Source of the DNA: an uncultured Acidimicrobiales bacterium
Lineage (GTDB): Bacteria > Actinomycetota > Acidimicrobiia > Acidimicrobiales > UBA10347
Direction of reading: 5' to 3'
Assembly (NCBI GenBank): GCA_937942965.1
Contig: CALDGN010000319.1
Span: forward strand, 1-11,123
Length of the DNA stretch: 11,123 nt
This document shows, piece after piece, positions 1 to 5,976 of this stretch. How positions within the stretch are numbered: position 1 is the stretch's first letter; the number at the start of each line of letters is the position of its first letter. The notes under the pieces were generated by a model. The model was not told the DNA's origin. It worked only from the letters and a program-made list of their open reading frames with translations, and did not search any database. The position numbers were made by a program, and so were the translations under genes.

Positions 1-2023
1 CACCATTCGGGCTGGCGACGTCAACGTCCATGCCTGCGTCGAGGAACGCGTAGTACGGCACGGTCATCTCGCTCGCGAACACGCCCGTCGGCTTGCCGAC
101 ATCGAGGACGCCATGATTCGTCGCGATGACCAAGGCTCGACGGCCGGCGAGCTCGATGTCGATCGACTCGTCGTCTTCGGGATGCATGCCGACGCGCTGC
201 AAGACCTTGCGCAGACCACGGGCTGGTGGCGGAACCCGCTTGGGAGTCGCACGAGGCGGCTGCTCGACGTAGGGCCACGCCTGATTGCGCTGCGGCACTT
301 GCTCGGCTCGATCACGTCCGAGTTGGTCGACCATGTGGGTGAAGACGCCAGCGGCTGCGGGGTCGTTCCAGCGATTGACGGCCTCGATCGCATCGGCATC
401 GAGGTCGTAGAGCTCCCACTGGTCAGGAAGTACCTCGGTGCGATGCGTCTGACCCGTTGGACCGTCCGCCGCCAGGTGCCGGACGTTCGGCTCGGTCCAG
501 GTGTCCGGGTCATCGAAGCTGCGAACGAGCTTCCAGAGATGGCCGGCACCACCAGCCGCTGCCGACTCGGGAACTCGGGCGACGATGCCTTCGAAGTTTG
601 CGCCGACATGCGCGGGCACCTGAATGCGCATCGGAGGCGGCGGGTTCGCCCCGCGGCCCATACGGCGAGCGACCCCGCTTGCACCGGAGACGCCTTCGGG
701 CATGTTGTCCCGGGTGAGCATGTAGATGCTGCGGTCTCGATCGGGCTCGGCCAAGCCATCGACGACCGGCATCAAGTCCGTGCCGGGAAGTGGGTGCACC
801 TCACTGAACGACGCACCGAGCTCTGCGGCGACAGCGTCGACGTCGATGCCCGCCGCCCCACACAGGGTCGGGACGAGGTCGACGTGCGAGGTCGGCGCAT
901 CGTCGATCACCTTGGCGGTCGTGGCCCCTTCGCCGATCCGAGCGACGATGAACGGAACACGCGTGGACTCGTCGTAAAGGTTGAACCACTTCTGATGCAG
1001 GCCGCCATGCGCACCCAACATCTCGCCATGGTCCGACGTGCGAACCAGCACCGCATGTTCCGAACCGCCGTCGGTCACTGCTTTTCGAACACGATCGAGT
1101 GGTCCGTCGACTTCGCGGTGCAGTCGGTAGTAGAGGTCGCGGTACTCCTGCGCCTGAGTGCGATAGATGCGCTCAACGAGCGGGGCCGCGGCGTAGGTCG
1201 AGGGATACGAAGCACGAAACGCGATCTGTGCGGCGGGCTTGGTGCGCAGGTCTTCGTCGTCGGTCGGTGATGCGGCGACCGCAGGCGGGTCGTCGGGGCG
1301 CACGTCGAGCGGCGCATCGGGGCCGATCCGGCCAAGCCAGGCCGGGGCGAAAACGATGTCGTGCGGATTCACGAAGCTGGCCACGAGCAAGAACGGGCGG
1401 AGTGCGTCAGCGTCGCCCGCTTGGCGACGGGCGTAGCGATCCTCAAGCCAGGCCACGACCCGGTCGGCGATGAGACGGTCTCGGATCAGGCCGCTGTCTG
1501 CGGGATCGCCACCGTGCGGTTCCGGCCCGACCCAGCCTGAGAAGCCGAATGCGTCGAGCGGGTTGGCGTCGAGATAGCGCTGGACACCAGCGGCATCGAC
1601 CACGCCATCATCGTCGTTGGTCGTGATCCGCCCGCCGGCTGCGTCGTGCAGGTCGGCATGGGTGATGTGCCACTTGCCGTCGTAGTGCGTGTCGTAGCCG
1701 GCGGCCCGGAACCAGTTGCCGAGCGTCGGGACCTCACCCTCACGCATCCAGCGCATGCGTGGGTCGTCTTCCCTCTTTCCAAGACCGTTGGTCTGGGTGA
1801 CGCCGTGCACATCGGGGAACTGCCCGGTGAATAGCGTCGGGCGTGATGGCACGCACGCGAGCGAGCCGGTGTGGTGGCGGCGAAACGAGACGCCGTGATC
1901 CTCGAACCACTGGGTGCCAGGTAGAGCGCTCTTTCGCCACGCGGCGAGTTCTTCGGACTCGTACGGCGGAGCGGCTCGCTCCTGGTCCGTCAGGATCACG
2001 ACTACATCGGGCCGGGTCGTCAT
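1..2023 (-). CDS. Sulfatase fused to a DJ-1/PfpI-like domain (C-terminus cut by window edge)
   Basis: The frame is open for 674 codons from ATG at 2023 to the left edge. I read the whole frame and found no stop. Residues 1 to about 560 are a type I sulfatase. An N-terminal LTDQ segment (residues 11-14) supplies the first metal Asp. C57-V-P-S-R61 is the CxPSR signature whose Cys becomes formylglycine. GKWH (116-119), DHGE (331-334) and HQKW (343-346) match the family's metal and sulfate-binding motifs. WELYDLD (from 536) is the usual late sulfatase strand. A Pro/Arg-rich linker follows. From about residue 629 the sequence is the start of a DJ-1/PfpI (class I glutamine amidotransferase-like) fold: ALVIATNHG, then TGVFASE with Glu652 where DJ-1 has its conserved Glu, then a PYYAFLDAG helix and VDVASPNG strand. 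The nucleophile-elbow Cys would lie outside the window. The start is supported by GAAGG (2033-2037) nine bases upstream and by a one-base overlap with the SRPBCC stop. No signal peptide is seen, so it is probably cytosolic. It needs a formylglycine-generating enzyme, absent here. The substrate is unknown. Confidence 0.9.
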   Translation of the reverse strand, partial: MTTRPDVVVILTDQERAAPPYESEELAAWRKSALPGTQWFEDHGVSFRRHHTGSLACVPSRPTLFTGQFPDVHGVTQTNGLGKREDDPRMRWMREGEVPTLGNWFRAAGYDTHYDGKWHITHADLHDAAGGRITTNDDDGVVDAAGVQRYLDANPLDAFGFSGWVGPEPHGGDPADSGLIRDRLIADRVVAWLEDRYARRQAGDADALRPFLLVASFVNPHDIVFAPAWLGRIGPDAPLDVRPDDPPAVAASPTDDEDLRTKPAAQIAFRASYPSTYAAAPLVERIYRTQAQEYRDLYYRLHREVDGPLDRVRKAVTDGGSEHAVLVRTSDHGEMLGAHGGLHQKWFNLYDESTRVPFIVARIGEGATTAKVIDDAPTSHVDLVPTLCGAAGIDVDAVAAELGASFSEVHPLPGTDLMPVVDGLAEPDRDRSIYMLTRDNMPEGVSGASGVARRMGRGANPPPPMRIQVPAHVGANFEGIVARVPESAAAGGAGHLWKLVRSFDDPDTWTEPNVRHLAADGPTGQTHRTEVLPDQWELYDLDADAIEAVNRWNDPAAAGVFTHMVDQLGRDRAEQVPQRNQAWPYVEQPPRATPKRVPPPARGLRKVLQRVGMHPEDDESIDIELAGRRALVIATNHGVLDVGKPTGVFASEMTVPYYAFLDAGMDVDVASPNG

Positions 2024-2484
2024 CACGTTGCGCCTTCGTTCGCGTTGTTCTGCCGTGCAATCTCGGCGATCAGTCCGTCGAGCATCTCTTCATTCGTCGA
2101 TGCCAGACGGCGGCCGATCCCCCGGGCGATGAGTTGCTGCGGAGGCCGTGGCCCGGTGTCCAGCGTGGCGGTCAACACCACGTCGGTGTGGTCACCGTGG
2201 TCATCCAGCCGCCATGTGTTCGTGAGCGATCGCACAATGGGCGGAAGCCCCTCAATCGTGTACGCAAGCTGCACTCCGGGCTCCCACGAGGAGACCAGCT
2301 CGACGACAGCAATACGACCCGCCTGAATCCGACGAGTGGTGCCGACACCGTCACTCTGGTCGGCCATCAAGCACGAGTGGTCGACGTTTGGCGCCCACCG
2401 ACTGATGTCGCCGAAGTCGGACAGAATCGTCCAAAGTTCCTGGACGCTCGCATCGACGTGTCTCGACCGTGCGATCTCAACCAT
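2023..2484 (-). CDS. SRPBCC (polyketide cyclase/START-like) family protein
   Basis: This 153-residue protein has the length and pattern of a single SRPBCC domain. It begins with a strand (MVEIARSRHV), then helix 1 and the ELWTILSDFGDISRWAPNV segment typical of the family. It has repeated beta strands through the middle (RRIQAG, AVVELVSSWEPG, LAYTIEGLPP, NTWRLDD, TDVVLTATLDTG) and a long C-terminal helix lining the hydrophobic pocket. Members bind or transform hydrophobic ligands; no catalytic residue can be assigned. The ATG at 2484 is the only sensible start, because an in-frame TGA lies a few codons upstream. It has no good Shine-Dalgarno site. A short ORF (2490-2552) ends five bases before it, so translation may depend on coupling. 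Its TGA overlaps the ATG of the sulfatase gene, so the two are almost surely co-translated. The ligand cannot be inferred. Confidence 0.85.
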   Translation of the reverse strand: MVEIARSRHVDASVQELWTILSDFGDISRWAPNVDHSCLMADQSDGVGTTRRIQAGRIAVVELVSSWEPGVQLAYTIEGLPPIVRSLTNTWRLDDHGDHTDVVLTATLDTGPRPPQQLIARGIGRRLASTNEEMLDGLIAEIARQNNANEGAT

Positions 2485-2518
2485 GTTGCTCAGCCATGTT
2501 GCTCAGCCATGTGCTCTG
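2481..2518. repeat. Tandem 13-bp direct repeat at the SRPBCC start
   Basis: Two exact copies of ccatgttgctcag lie head to tail at 2481-2493 and 2494-2506, followed by a decayed third copy at 2507-2518. Each copy carries one minus-strand ATG (at 2484, 2497 and 2510). The two upstream ATGs lie in other frames and each soon meets a TGA. Because 13 is not a multiple of three, gain or loss of a copy would change the frame and number of upstream starts. Confidence 0.85.
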
Positions 2519-2552
2519 CCATCTCGCTCAACCCCTCCAGCGACTCTGCCAT
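2490..2552 (-). CDS. Possible 20-codon leader ORF built from MAE repeats
   Basis: Reading from ATG at 2552 gives a 20-residue, Glu-, Met- and Ala-rich peptide with Met-Ala-Glu at residues 1-3, 11-13 and 15-17. It stops at TGA 2490-2492, five bases before the SRPBCC start. A TATGCT hexamer (2558-2563, minus) lies five bases before its ATG, which would suit a leaderless transcript. Its downstream half consists of the tandem repeat at 2481-2506. A translated leader could open or couple the SRPBCC start. It may equally be a chance product of the repeat. There is no homology evidence. Confidence 0.3.
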   Translation of the reverse strand: MAESLEGLSEMAEHMAEQHG

Positions 2553-2557
2553 CTCGA

Positions 2558-2563
2558 AGCATA
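2558..2563 (-). promoter_or_regulatory. Candidate -10 element upstream of the SRPBCC-sulfatase unit
   Basis: TATGCT fits the TANNNT pattern of actinobacterial housekeeping -10 elements and lies five bases before the leader ATG at 2552. No convincing -35 is present at the expected spacing. This is a motif match only. Confidence 0.3.
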
Positions 2564-2634
2564 TTGTGCCAGTGCGACACGCAGAACATTGGGCAGGCGT
2601 CGCGAAGGTCGGGCGCGGGCGCAGCGGTCGGCTC

Positions 2635-4251
2635 CTACACAGGCTGAGGAACGGCTCGGCGGGCGATCGTTGCGACGTCGACGTCAGAGCTCAACGTCCC
2701 GAGTTCGGCGCCGTGATCGCCGTCGAGGCGCGAGCGCACATACGCGTCGGCGATCACAGGCTGGTGACGAAGACACAACGAAGCGCCCCACACCTTCGCC
2801 AGCTGCTCCACCAGTCGACGCGCACCCGCTTCATCGCCCGCGCTCGCCAGTGCCTGGGTTATCGACGCCAGCTCGCGGTCGAAGACCCGGTCCGCGCCGC
2901 TCGCCTTGCTCACCTCGGTAATGAACGCTTCGCCCGCGTGCGGTGCACGTTGCAGCGCTCGGAGTACATCGAGGGCAATGACGTTGCCGGCTCCTTCCCA
3001 GATCGCGTTGAGCGGAGCTTCGCGATAGAGCCGAGGCAAGATCGACTCTTCGACGTAGCCGTTGCCCCCGACGCATTCGAGCGCTTCGCGGACCACCGGC
3101 GTCGAGCGCTTCGTGAGCCAGTACTTGGCGACCGCTGAGCCGAGCCGCAGAAAGGCATCTTCGTGCTCGTCGATCGGCGCACGCTCGAAGGCCCCTGCAA
3201 GCCGCATAACCATCATCGTGCCGACCTCGGTTTCGAGTTCGAGGTCCGCGAGCACGTTCTGCATGAGCGGCTTGTCGATGAGCAGATCACCAAACGCTTC
3301 TCGTTGATTGAGGTACCAGGCCGCCTGGCTGACGGCTTGGCGCATGAGCGCCACCGACCAGTTGGTGACATCGACTCGCGTGCCGTTCACCATCTTGATG
3401 ATGACGTTGATGCCGCGACCTTCTTCGCCGACGAGCCAGCCGGCGGCGTCGGTGTACTCCAGCTCGCTCGACGCATTCGACCGGTTCCCCAGCTTGTCCT
3501 TGAGTCGCATGAGACGAAGCGAGTTGCGTGTGCCGTCCGGCAGGATCCGAGGCACGAGGAAGCATGAGATGCCAGCTGGAGCTTGCGCGAGCACCAGGAA
3601 CGCGTCGGACATCGGCGCCGACGTGAACCACTTGTGCCCGGTGAGTCGATATTCGCCGCCCGCACCGCCTCCGTCGACGGGCACAGCGGTCGACGTGTTC
3701 GCCCGCACGTCACTGCCGCCCTGCTTCTCGGTCAGACCCATGCCCAACAAGTTGCCGGACTTGGCGGCGGGGTCGATCAGCCTCGGGTCATAGGAACGGG
3801 TCCGGATCCGGGGCTCCCAGACCGCGGCCAGATCAGGTTGCTCGCGCAACGCCGGAAGCACCGCACCGGTCATGGACGTCGGACAGTTATGGCCGACTTC
3901 GACCTGGCTGATCAGGTGCATGTGGGCGGCGCGAGCAATGTAGGACCCGTCCCCGGGTGCGCCGTCGTAGTGCGAGGCATGGACTCCGGCCCCCACGGAC
4001 AGTTCGAGCAGCCGGTGATACGACGGGTGGTAGCGGACCTCGTCGATGCGCTCGCCGTACGGATCGTGGGTCACCAGCTCGGGGCTGTACCGGTTGGCGT
4101 CGAAGCCCCATCGAAACACCTCTTCGGAGCCGACCCGAGCACCGAACGAGACGAGGGCATCTTCGAAGCCCGAGGCCCCTTCGCGTGCGACGGCCTCGCG
4201 GAGCACCGGATCGCTGGCGTACAAGTTGTAGGGCTCGAGCGGCATCACCAT
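2635..4251 (-). CDS. aidB: AidB-like acyl-CoA dehydrogenase family flavoprotein
   Basis: From ATG at 4251 the protein has 538 residues, close to E. coli AidB (about 540). The family pattern is clear throughout: NLYASDPVLREAVAREGA near the N-terminus; the mid-domain FAD-binding segment GMGLTEKQGGSDVRANTS; TGHKWFTSAPMSDAFLVLAQ; LKDKLGNRSNASSELEY; GWLVGEEGRGINVIIKM; ECVGGNGYVEES; and LPRLYREAPLNAIWEGAGN, whose Glu sits where acyl-CoA dehydrogenases carry the catalytic base. AidB proteins are tetrameric, bind FAD and DNA, and in E. coli belong to the Ada alkylation response. Whether this one has that role or is a metabolic dehydrogenase is not shown. The frame stays open to GTG at 4332, but those 27 extra codons include AGA, TTT, GGA, CCT and AAT, unlike the rest, and overlap a candidate promoter, so I prefer 4251 (ATG at 4245 is also possible). 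No clear Shine-Dalgarno precedes either. The gene is divergent from the DGPF/ECF pair and heads the minus-strand cluster. Confidence 0.9.
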   Translation of the reverse strand: MVMPLEPYNLYASDPVLREAVAREGASGFEDALVSFGARVGSEEVFRWGFDANRYSPELVTHDPYGERIDEVRYHPSYHRLLELSVGAGVHASHYDGAPGDGSYIARAAHMHLISQVEVGHNCPTSMTGAVLPALREQPDLAAVWEPRIRTRSYDPRLIDPAAKSGNLLGMGLTEKQGGSDVRANTSTAVPVDGGGAGGEYRLTGHKWFTSAPMSDAFLVLAQAPAGISCFLVPRILPDGTRNSLRLMRLKDKLGNRSNASSELEYTDAAGWLVGEEGRGINVIIKMVNGTRVDVTNWSVALMRQAVSQAAWYLNQREAFGDLLIDKPLMQNVLADLELETEVGTMMVMRLAGAFERAPIDEHEDAFLRLGSAVAKYWLTKRSTPVVREALECVGGNGYVEESILPRLYREAPLNAIWEGAGNVIALDVLRALQRAPHAGEAFITEVSKASGADRVFDRELASITQALASAGDEAGARRLVEQLAKVWGASLCLRHQPVIADAYVRSRLDGDHGAELGTLSSDVDVATIARRAVPQPV

Positions 4252-4300
4252 CTGGCCAGAATGACCGCGCGATGGCGCCGCCAAGAAATTTCCGTAAGGG

Positions 4301-4327
4301 TGTCCAAATCGTCTGACGCCGTTCGTC
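4301..4327 (+). promoter_or_regulatory. Candidate ECF42-type promoter (TGTCCA-N17-CGTC)
   Basis: TGTCCA (4301-4306) and CGTC (4324-4327) are separated by 17 bases. As I recall from work on ECF42 in Streptomyces, the target promoter is TGTCGA at -35 and CGA/TC at -10, so this has one mismatch and typical spacing. It would start transcription near 4333-4336, leaving an untranslated leader of about 46-49 bases before the DGPF ATG at 4382. The sigma factor encoded second in the operon is the expected reader, giving positive autoregulation. Confidence 0.55.
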
Positions 4328-4366
4328 AACACCGTGACTACCCATCAACACCGGGGGGACCCCGGG

Positions 4367-4372
4367 AAAGGA
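4367..4372 (+). promoter_or_regulatory. Ribosome-binding site fixing the DGPF protein start
   Basis: AAAGGA lies nine bases before ATG 4382. It decides the start against an in-frame ATG at 4334, which would add 16 residues not typical of the family and would begin almost at the predicted transcription start. Confidence 0.6.
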
Positions 4373-4381
4373 CTGCGAACC

Positions 4382-4735
4382 ATGCAGTACGCACTCTTGA
4401 TTTACTCGGCACCTGACGCAGGGCCACAAACCGAAGAAGCACAGATGGCGGAGATGCCGGCGTGGTTCGCGTACACCGAGGAACTCGCTGCGGCGGGAGC
4501 TCATCTCGGCGGCGAGGCACTCCAGATGCCCGACACGGCCACGACCGTGCGCGTGCGCAATGGCGAGCGCGTGACCACCGATGGACCGTTCGCCGAGACC
4601 AAGGAGATCCTCGGAGGCTTCTATCTGATCGATGTGCCTGACCTCGATGCTGCCATCGAGTGGGCGGCCAAGATTCCGGCGTCGCCGTACGGCTCGATCG
4701 AGGTCCGTCCCGTCATGCATATCCCGGACGCCTGA
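4382..4735 (+). CDS. DGPF/YCII-related domain protein, ECF42 partner
   Basis: This 117-residue protein begins with the family's MQYALLIYSA strand, then a helix (MAEMPAWFAYTEELAAAGAHLGG), a strand pair and the signature TTDGPFAETKEILGGFYLIDVPDLDAAIEWA-like region, with D67-G-P-F70 as the name-giving motif. It ends with a beta strand (IEVRPVMHI). The fold is a ferredoxin-like alpha-beta YCII-type domain, thought to form dimers. The biochemical role of DGPF proteins is unsettled. Genes for them are repeatedly found next to ECF42 sigma factors and are their main known targets. Here the sigma gene follows after 21 bases, so the two form an operon. Length is normal and the frame intact. Confidence 0.92.
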   Translation: MQYALLIYSAPDAGPQTEEAQMAEMPAWFAYTEELAAAGAHLGGEALQMPDTATTVRVRNGERVTTDGPFAETKEILGGFYLIDVPDLDAAIEWAAKIPASPYGSIEVRPVMHIPDA

Positions 4736-4756
4736 GCCAAAGGCCCCGAGTTCGTC

Positions 4757-5953
4757 GTGGATGTCGCCGAGGTCTTCCGCACCGAGTGGCCGCGCGTTGT
4801 CGCGGTGCTCGTGCGGGACTTCGGCGACCTCGACCTCGCCGAAGAGTGCGCGCAAGACGCATTCGTCGAGGCGTCGCAGCGCTGGGACACCGACGGTGTG
4901 CCCGACCAGCCGACCGCGTGGCTGATCACGACGGCCCGACGCAAGGGCATCGACCGCATCCGTCGCAATGCAACGTACGCAACGAAGCTCAGCGAGCTCG
5001 AGGCTCGAGCGAAGAGTGTCCGAGTGCGTTCTGGTGGCGAGCTCATTGACGAGCAGCTGGCGTTGCTGCTCGGTTGCTGCCACCCCGCACTCAATCAAGA
5101 AGCCCAGGTCGCGCTCACGTTGCGTGTGGTGGCTGGCCTCACGACCGAGCAGATTGCGGCGGCGTTCCTGGTCGAGTCGACAACCATGGGCAAGCGTCTC
5201 ACAAGAGCCAAGGCCAAGATCCGCAAGGCGAACATTCCATTCCGGCCGGTTGATCGCGAGGTACTCGACGAACGACTTCGTTCGGTCCAGCAGGTGATCT
5301 ACCTGATCTTCACCGAGGGCCATGCGAGCCGAAGCGACGGCGCGTTCGTGCGCGGCGACCTCTGCGACGAGGCCGCCTGGCTCGCGACCTTGCTCACCCG
5401 ACTCGTCGGTGACAGCGAGTCTCATGCGCTGCTCGCACTCATCCTCTTGACCGATGCTCGCCGGGCGACCCGAGTCGATGCCGACGGAACGCCGATCCTG
5501 CTCGAAGATCAGGACCGGTCACAGTGGGACCGCGACAAGATCGCCGAGGGCCTGACGCACCTTGCCCATGCCGAATCGAAAGGGCTCGGGCCGATCGGGC
5601 TACAGGCCAAGGTCGCGTCGTTCCATGCCGTCGCCGCGTCGTTCGACCAGACGCTGTGGCCGGCGATCGTTACCGTCTACGACCAGATGATCGACGCTGG
5701 CGGAGGGCCCGTCATTGCATTGAACCGGGCAGCAGCGCTCAGCTATGTCGAGGGACCCGCGGCGGCGTTAGCTCTGCTCGCCCCGCTCGCGGGCGACCTC
5801 GGCCACTACGTCTACTTCCACTCTGCGACTGCCGAGCTGTTTCGACGGCTTGGCTGCACCGACGACGCACGGCGCGCCTATGAGCGAGCGCTCGCCTGCG
5901 AGCCGTCGGACGGCGAGCGCGCCTTTCTCACAAGCCAACTCGAACGGCTCTGA
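4757..5953 (+). CDS. ECF RNA polymerase sigma factor, ECF42-type, with long C-terminal TPR-like extension
   Basis: The protein has 398 residues, about twice a plain ECF sigma. Sigma region 2 lies at about 8-72 (RDFGDLDLAEECAQDAFVEA, then AWLITTARRKGIDRIRR). Sigma region 4 lies at about 98-157, with helix-turn-helix LTTEQIAAAFLVESTTMGKRLTRAK. The remaining part (about 165-398) carries the marks of ECF42 factors: IYLIFTEGHA (181-190), DEAAWLATLL, ALILLTDARRATR, and helical repeats near the end (ALNRAAALSY, AELFRRLGCTDDARRAYERAL) like TPR units. No anti-sigma gene is adjacent, as usual for the group, where the extension itself is thought to affect activity. The start is GTG at 4757; a weak AAAGG lies about 13 bases upstream, and the upstream DGPF stop may help by coupling. 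It is predicted to drive the promoter at 4301-4327. The inducing signal is unknown. Confidence 0.93.
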   Translation: MDVAEVFRTEWPRVVAVLVRDFGDLDLAEECAQDAFVEASQRWDTDGVPDQPTAWLITTARRKGIDRIRRNATYATKLSELEARAKSVRVRSGGELIDEQLALLLGCCHPALNQEAQVALTLRVVAGLTTEQIAAAFLVESTTMGKRLTRAKAKIRKANIPFRPVDREVLDERLRSVQQVIYLIFTEGHASRSDGAFVRGDLCDEAAWLATLLTRLVGDSESHALLALILLTDARRATRVDADGTPILLEDQDRSQWDRDKIAEGLTHLAHAESKGLGPIGLQAKVASFHAVAASFDQTLWPAIVTVYDQMIDAGGGPVIALNRAAALSYVEGPAAALALLAPLAGDLGHYVYFHSATAELFRRLGCTDDARRAYERALACEPSDGERAFLTSQLERL

Positions 5954-5957
5954 CCTG

Positions 5958-5968
5958 GACGCTGCGTC
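5958..5968. other. Short inverted repeat between convergent sigma and P450 genes
   Basis: gacgc-t-gcgtc is an 11-base near-palindrome in the 23-base gap. The one-base loop is too small for a normal hairpin, and there is no T-tract, so it is not a convincing terminator. It may be chance. Confidence 0.2.
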
Positions 5969-5976
5969 GCTCGGGG

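Larger units (their letters stand above)
2485..2634. other. Intergenic gap between the AidB-like and SRPBCC genes
   Basis: This 150-base gap separates two co-oriented minus-strand genes. It holds the tandem repeat, the possible leader ORF and a TATGCT -10-like hexamer at 2558-2563. An imperfect inverted repeat (gcgac at 2574-2578 against gtcgc at 2599-2603) has no T-tract and is a poor terminator. The SRPBCC-sulfatase pair may therefore have its own promoter here as well as readthrough from the AidB gene. I see no other gene. Confidence 0.5.
4252..4381. other. Divergent control region between the AidB-like gene and the DGPF-ECF operon
   Basis: These 130 bases lie between divergent starts. 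They are less GC-rich than the flanks near 4286-4310. The region holds a plus-strand candidate ECF42 promoter (4301-4327) and a G/C run (4352-4365) just before the ribosome-binding site of the DGPF gene. A TTGACG hexamer on the minus strand (4324-4329) could be a -35 for the AidB-like gene, but I found no good -10 at standard spacing. Confidence 0.5.

Noticed and set aside
113..1270. Long plus-strand ORF of 385 codons opposite the sulfatase
   Set aside because: It lies in exact codon register opposite the sulfatase frame, a known effect of high-GC codon bias. The peptide has no recognisable motif, while the minus strand has all sulfatase motifs.
2481..2518. Classic phase variation fusing the leader ORF to SRPBCC by repeat slippage
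   Set aside because: Within each repeat copy the upstream frame meets a TGA, so adding or removing copies would not join the two frames. An effect on initiation remains possible, but not a simple on/off fusion.
1843..3138. Plus-strand ORF of 431 codons spanning parts of three minus-strand genes
   Set aside because: It crosses the sulfatase, SRPBCC and AidB-like genes and the gap between them, and has no domain pattern. It is a shadow of GC-rich coding sequence.
3887..5425. Minus-strand ORF of 512 codons
   Set aside because: It runs antisense to the sigma and DGPF genes and then through the AidB gene in the wrong frame. The real genes in this span have clear family motifs; this frame has none.
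4382..5953. ECF41-type assignment for the sigma factor
   Set aside because: ECF41 factors carry a SnoaL-like C-terminal domain of about 100 residues. This one has a far longer helical, TPR-like part and a DGPF partner, which is the ECF42 pattern.
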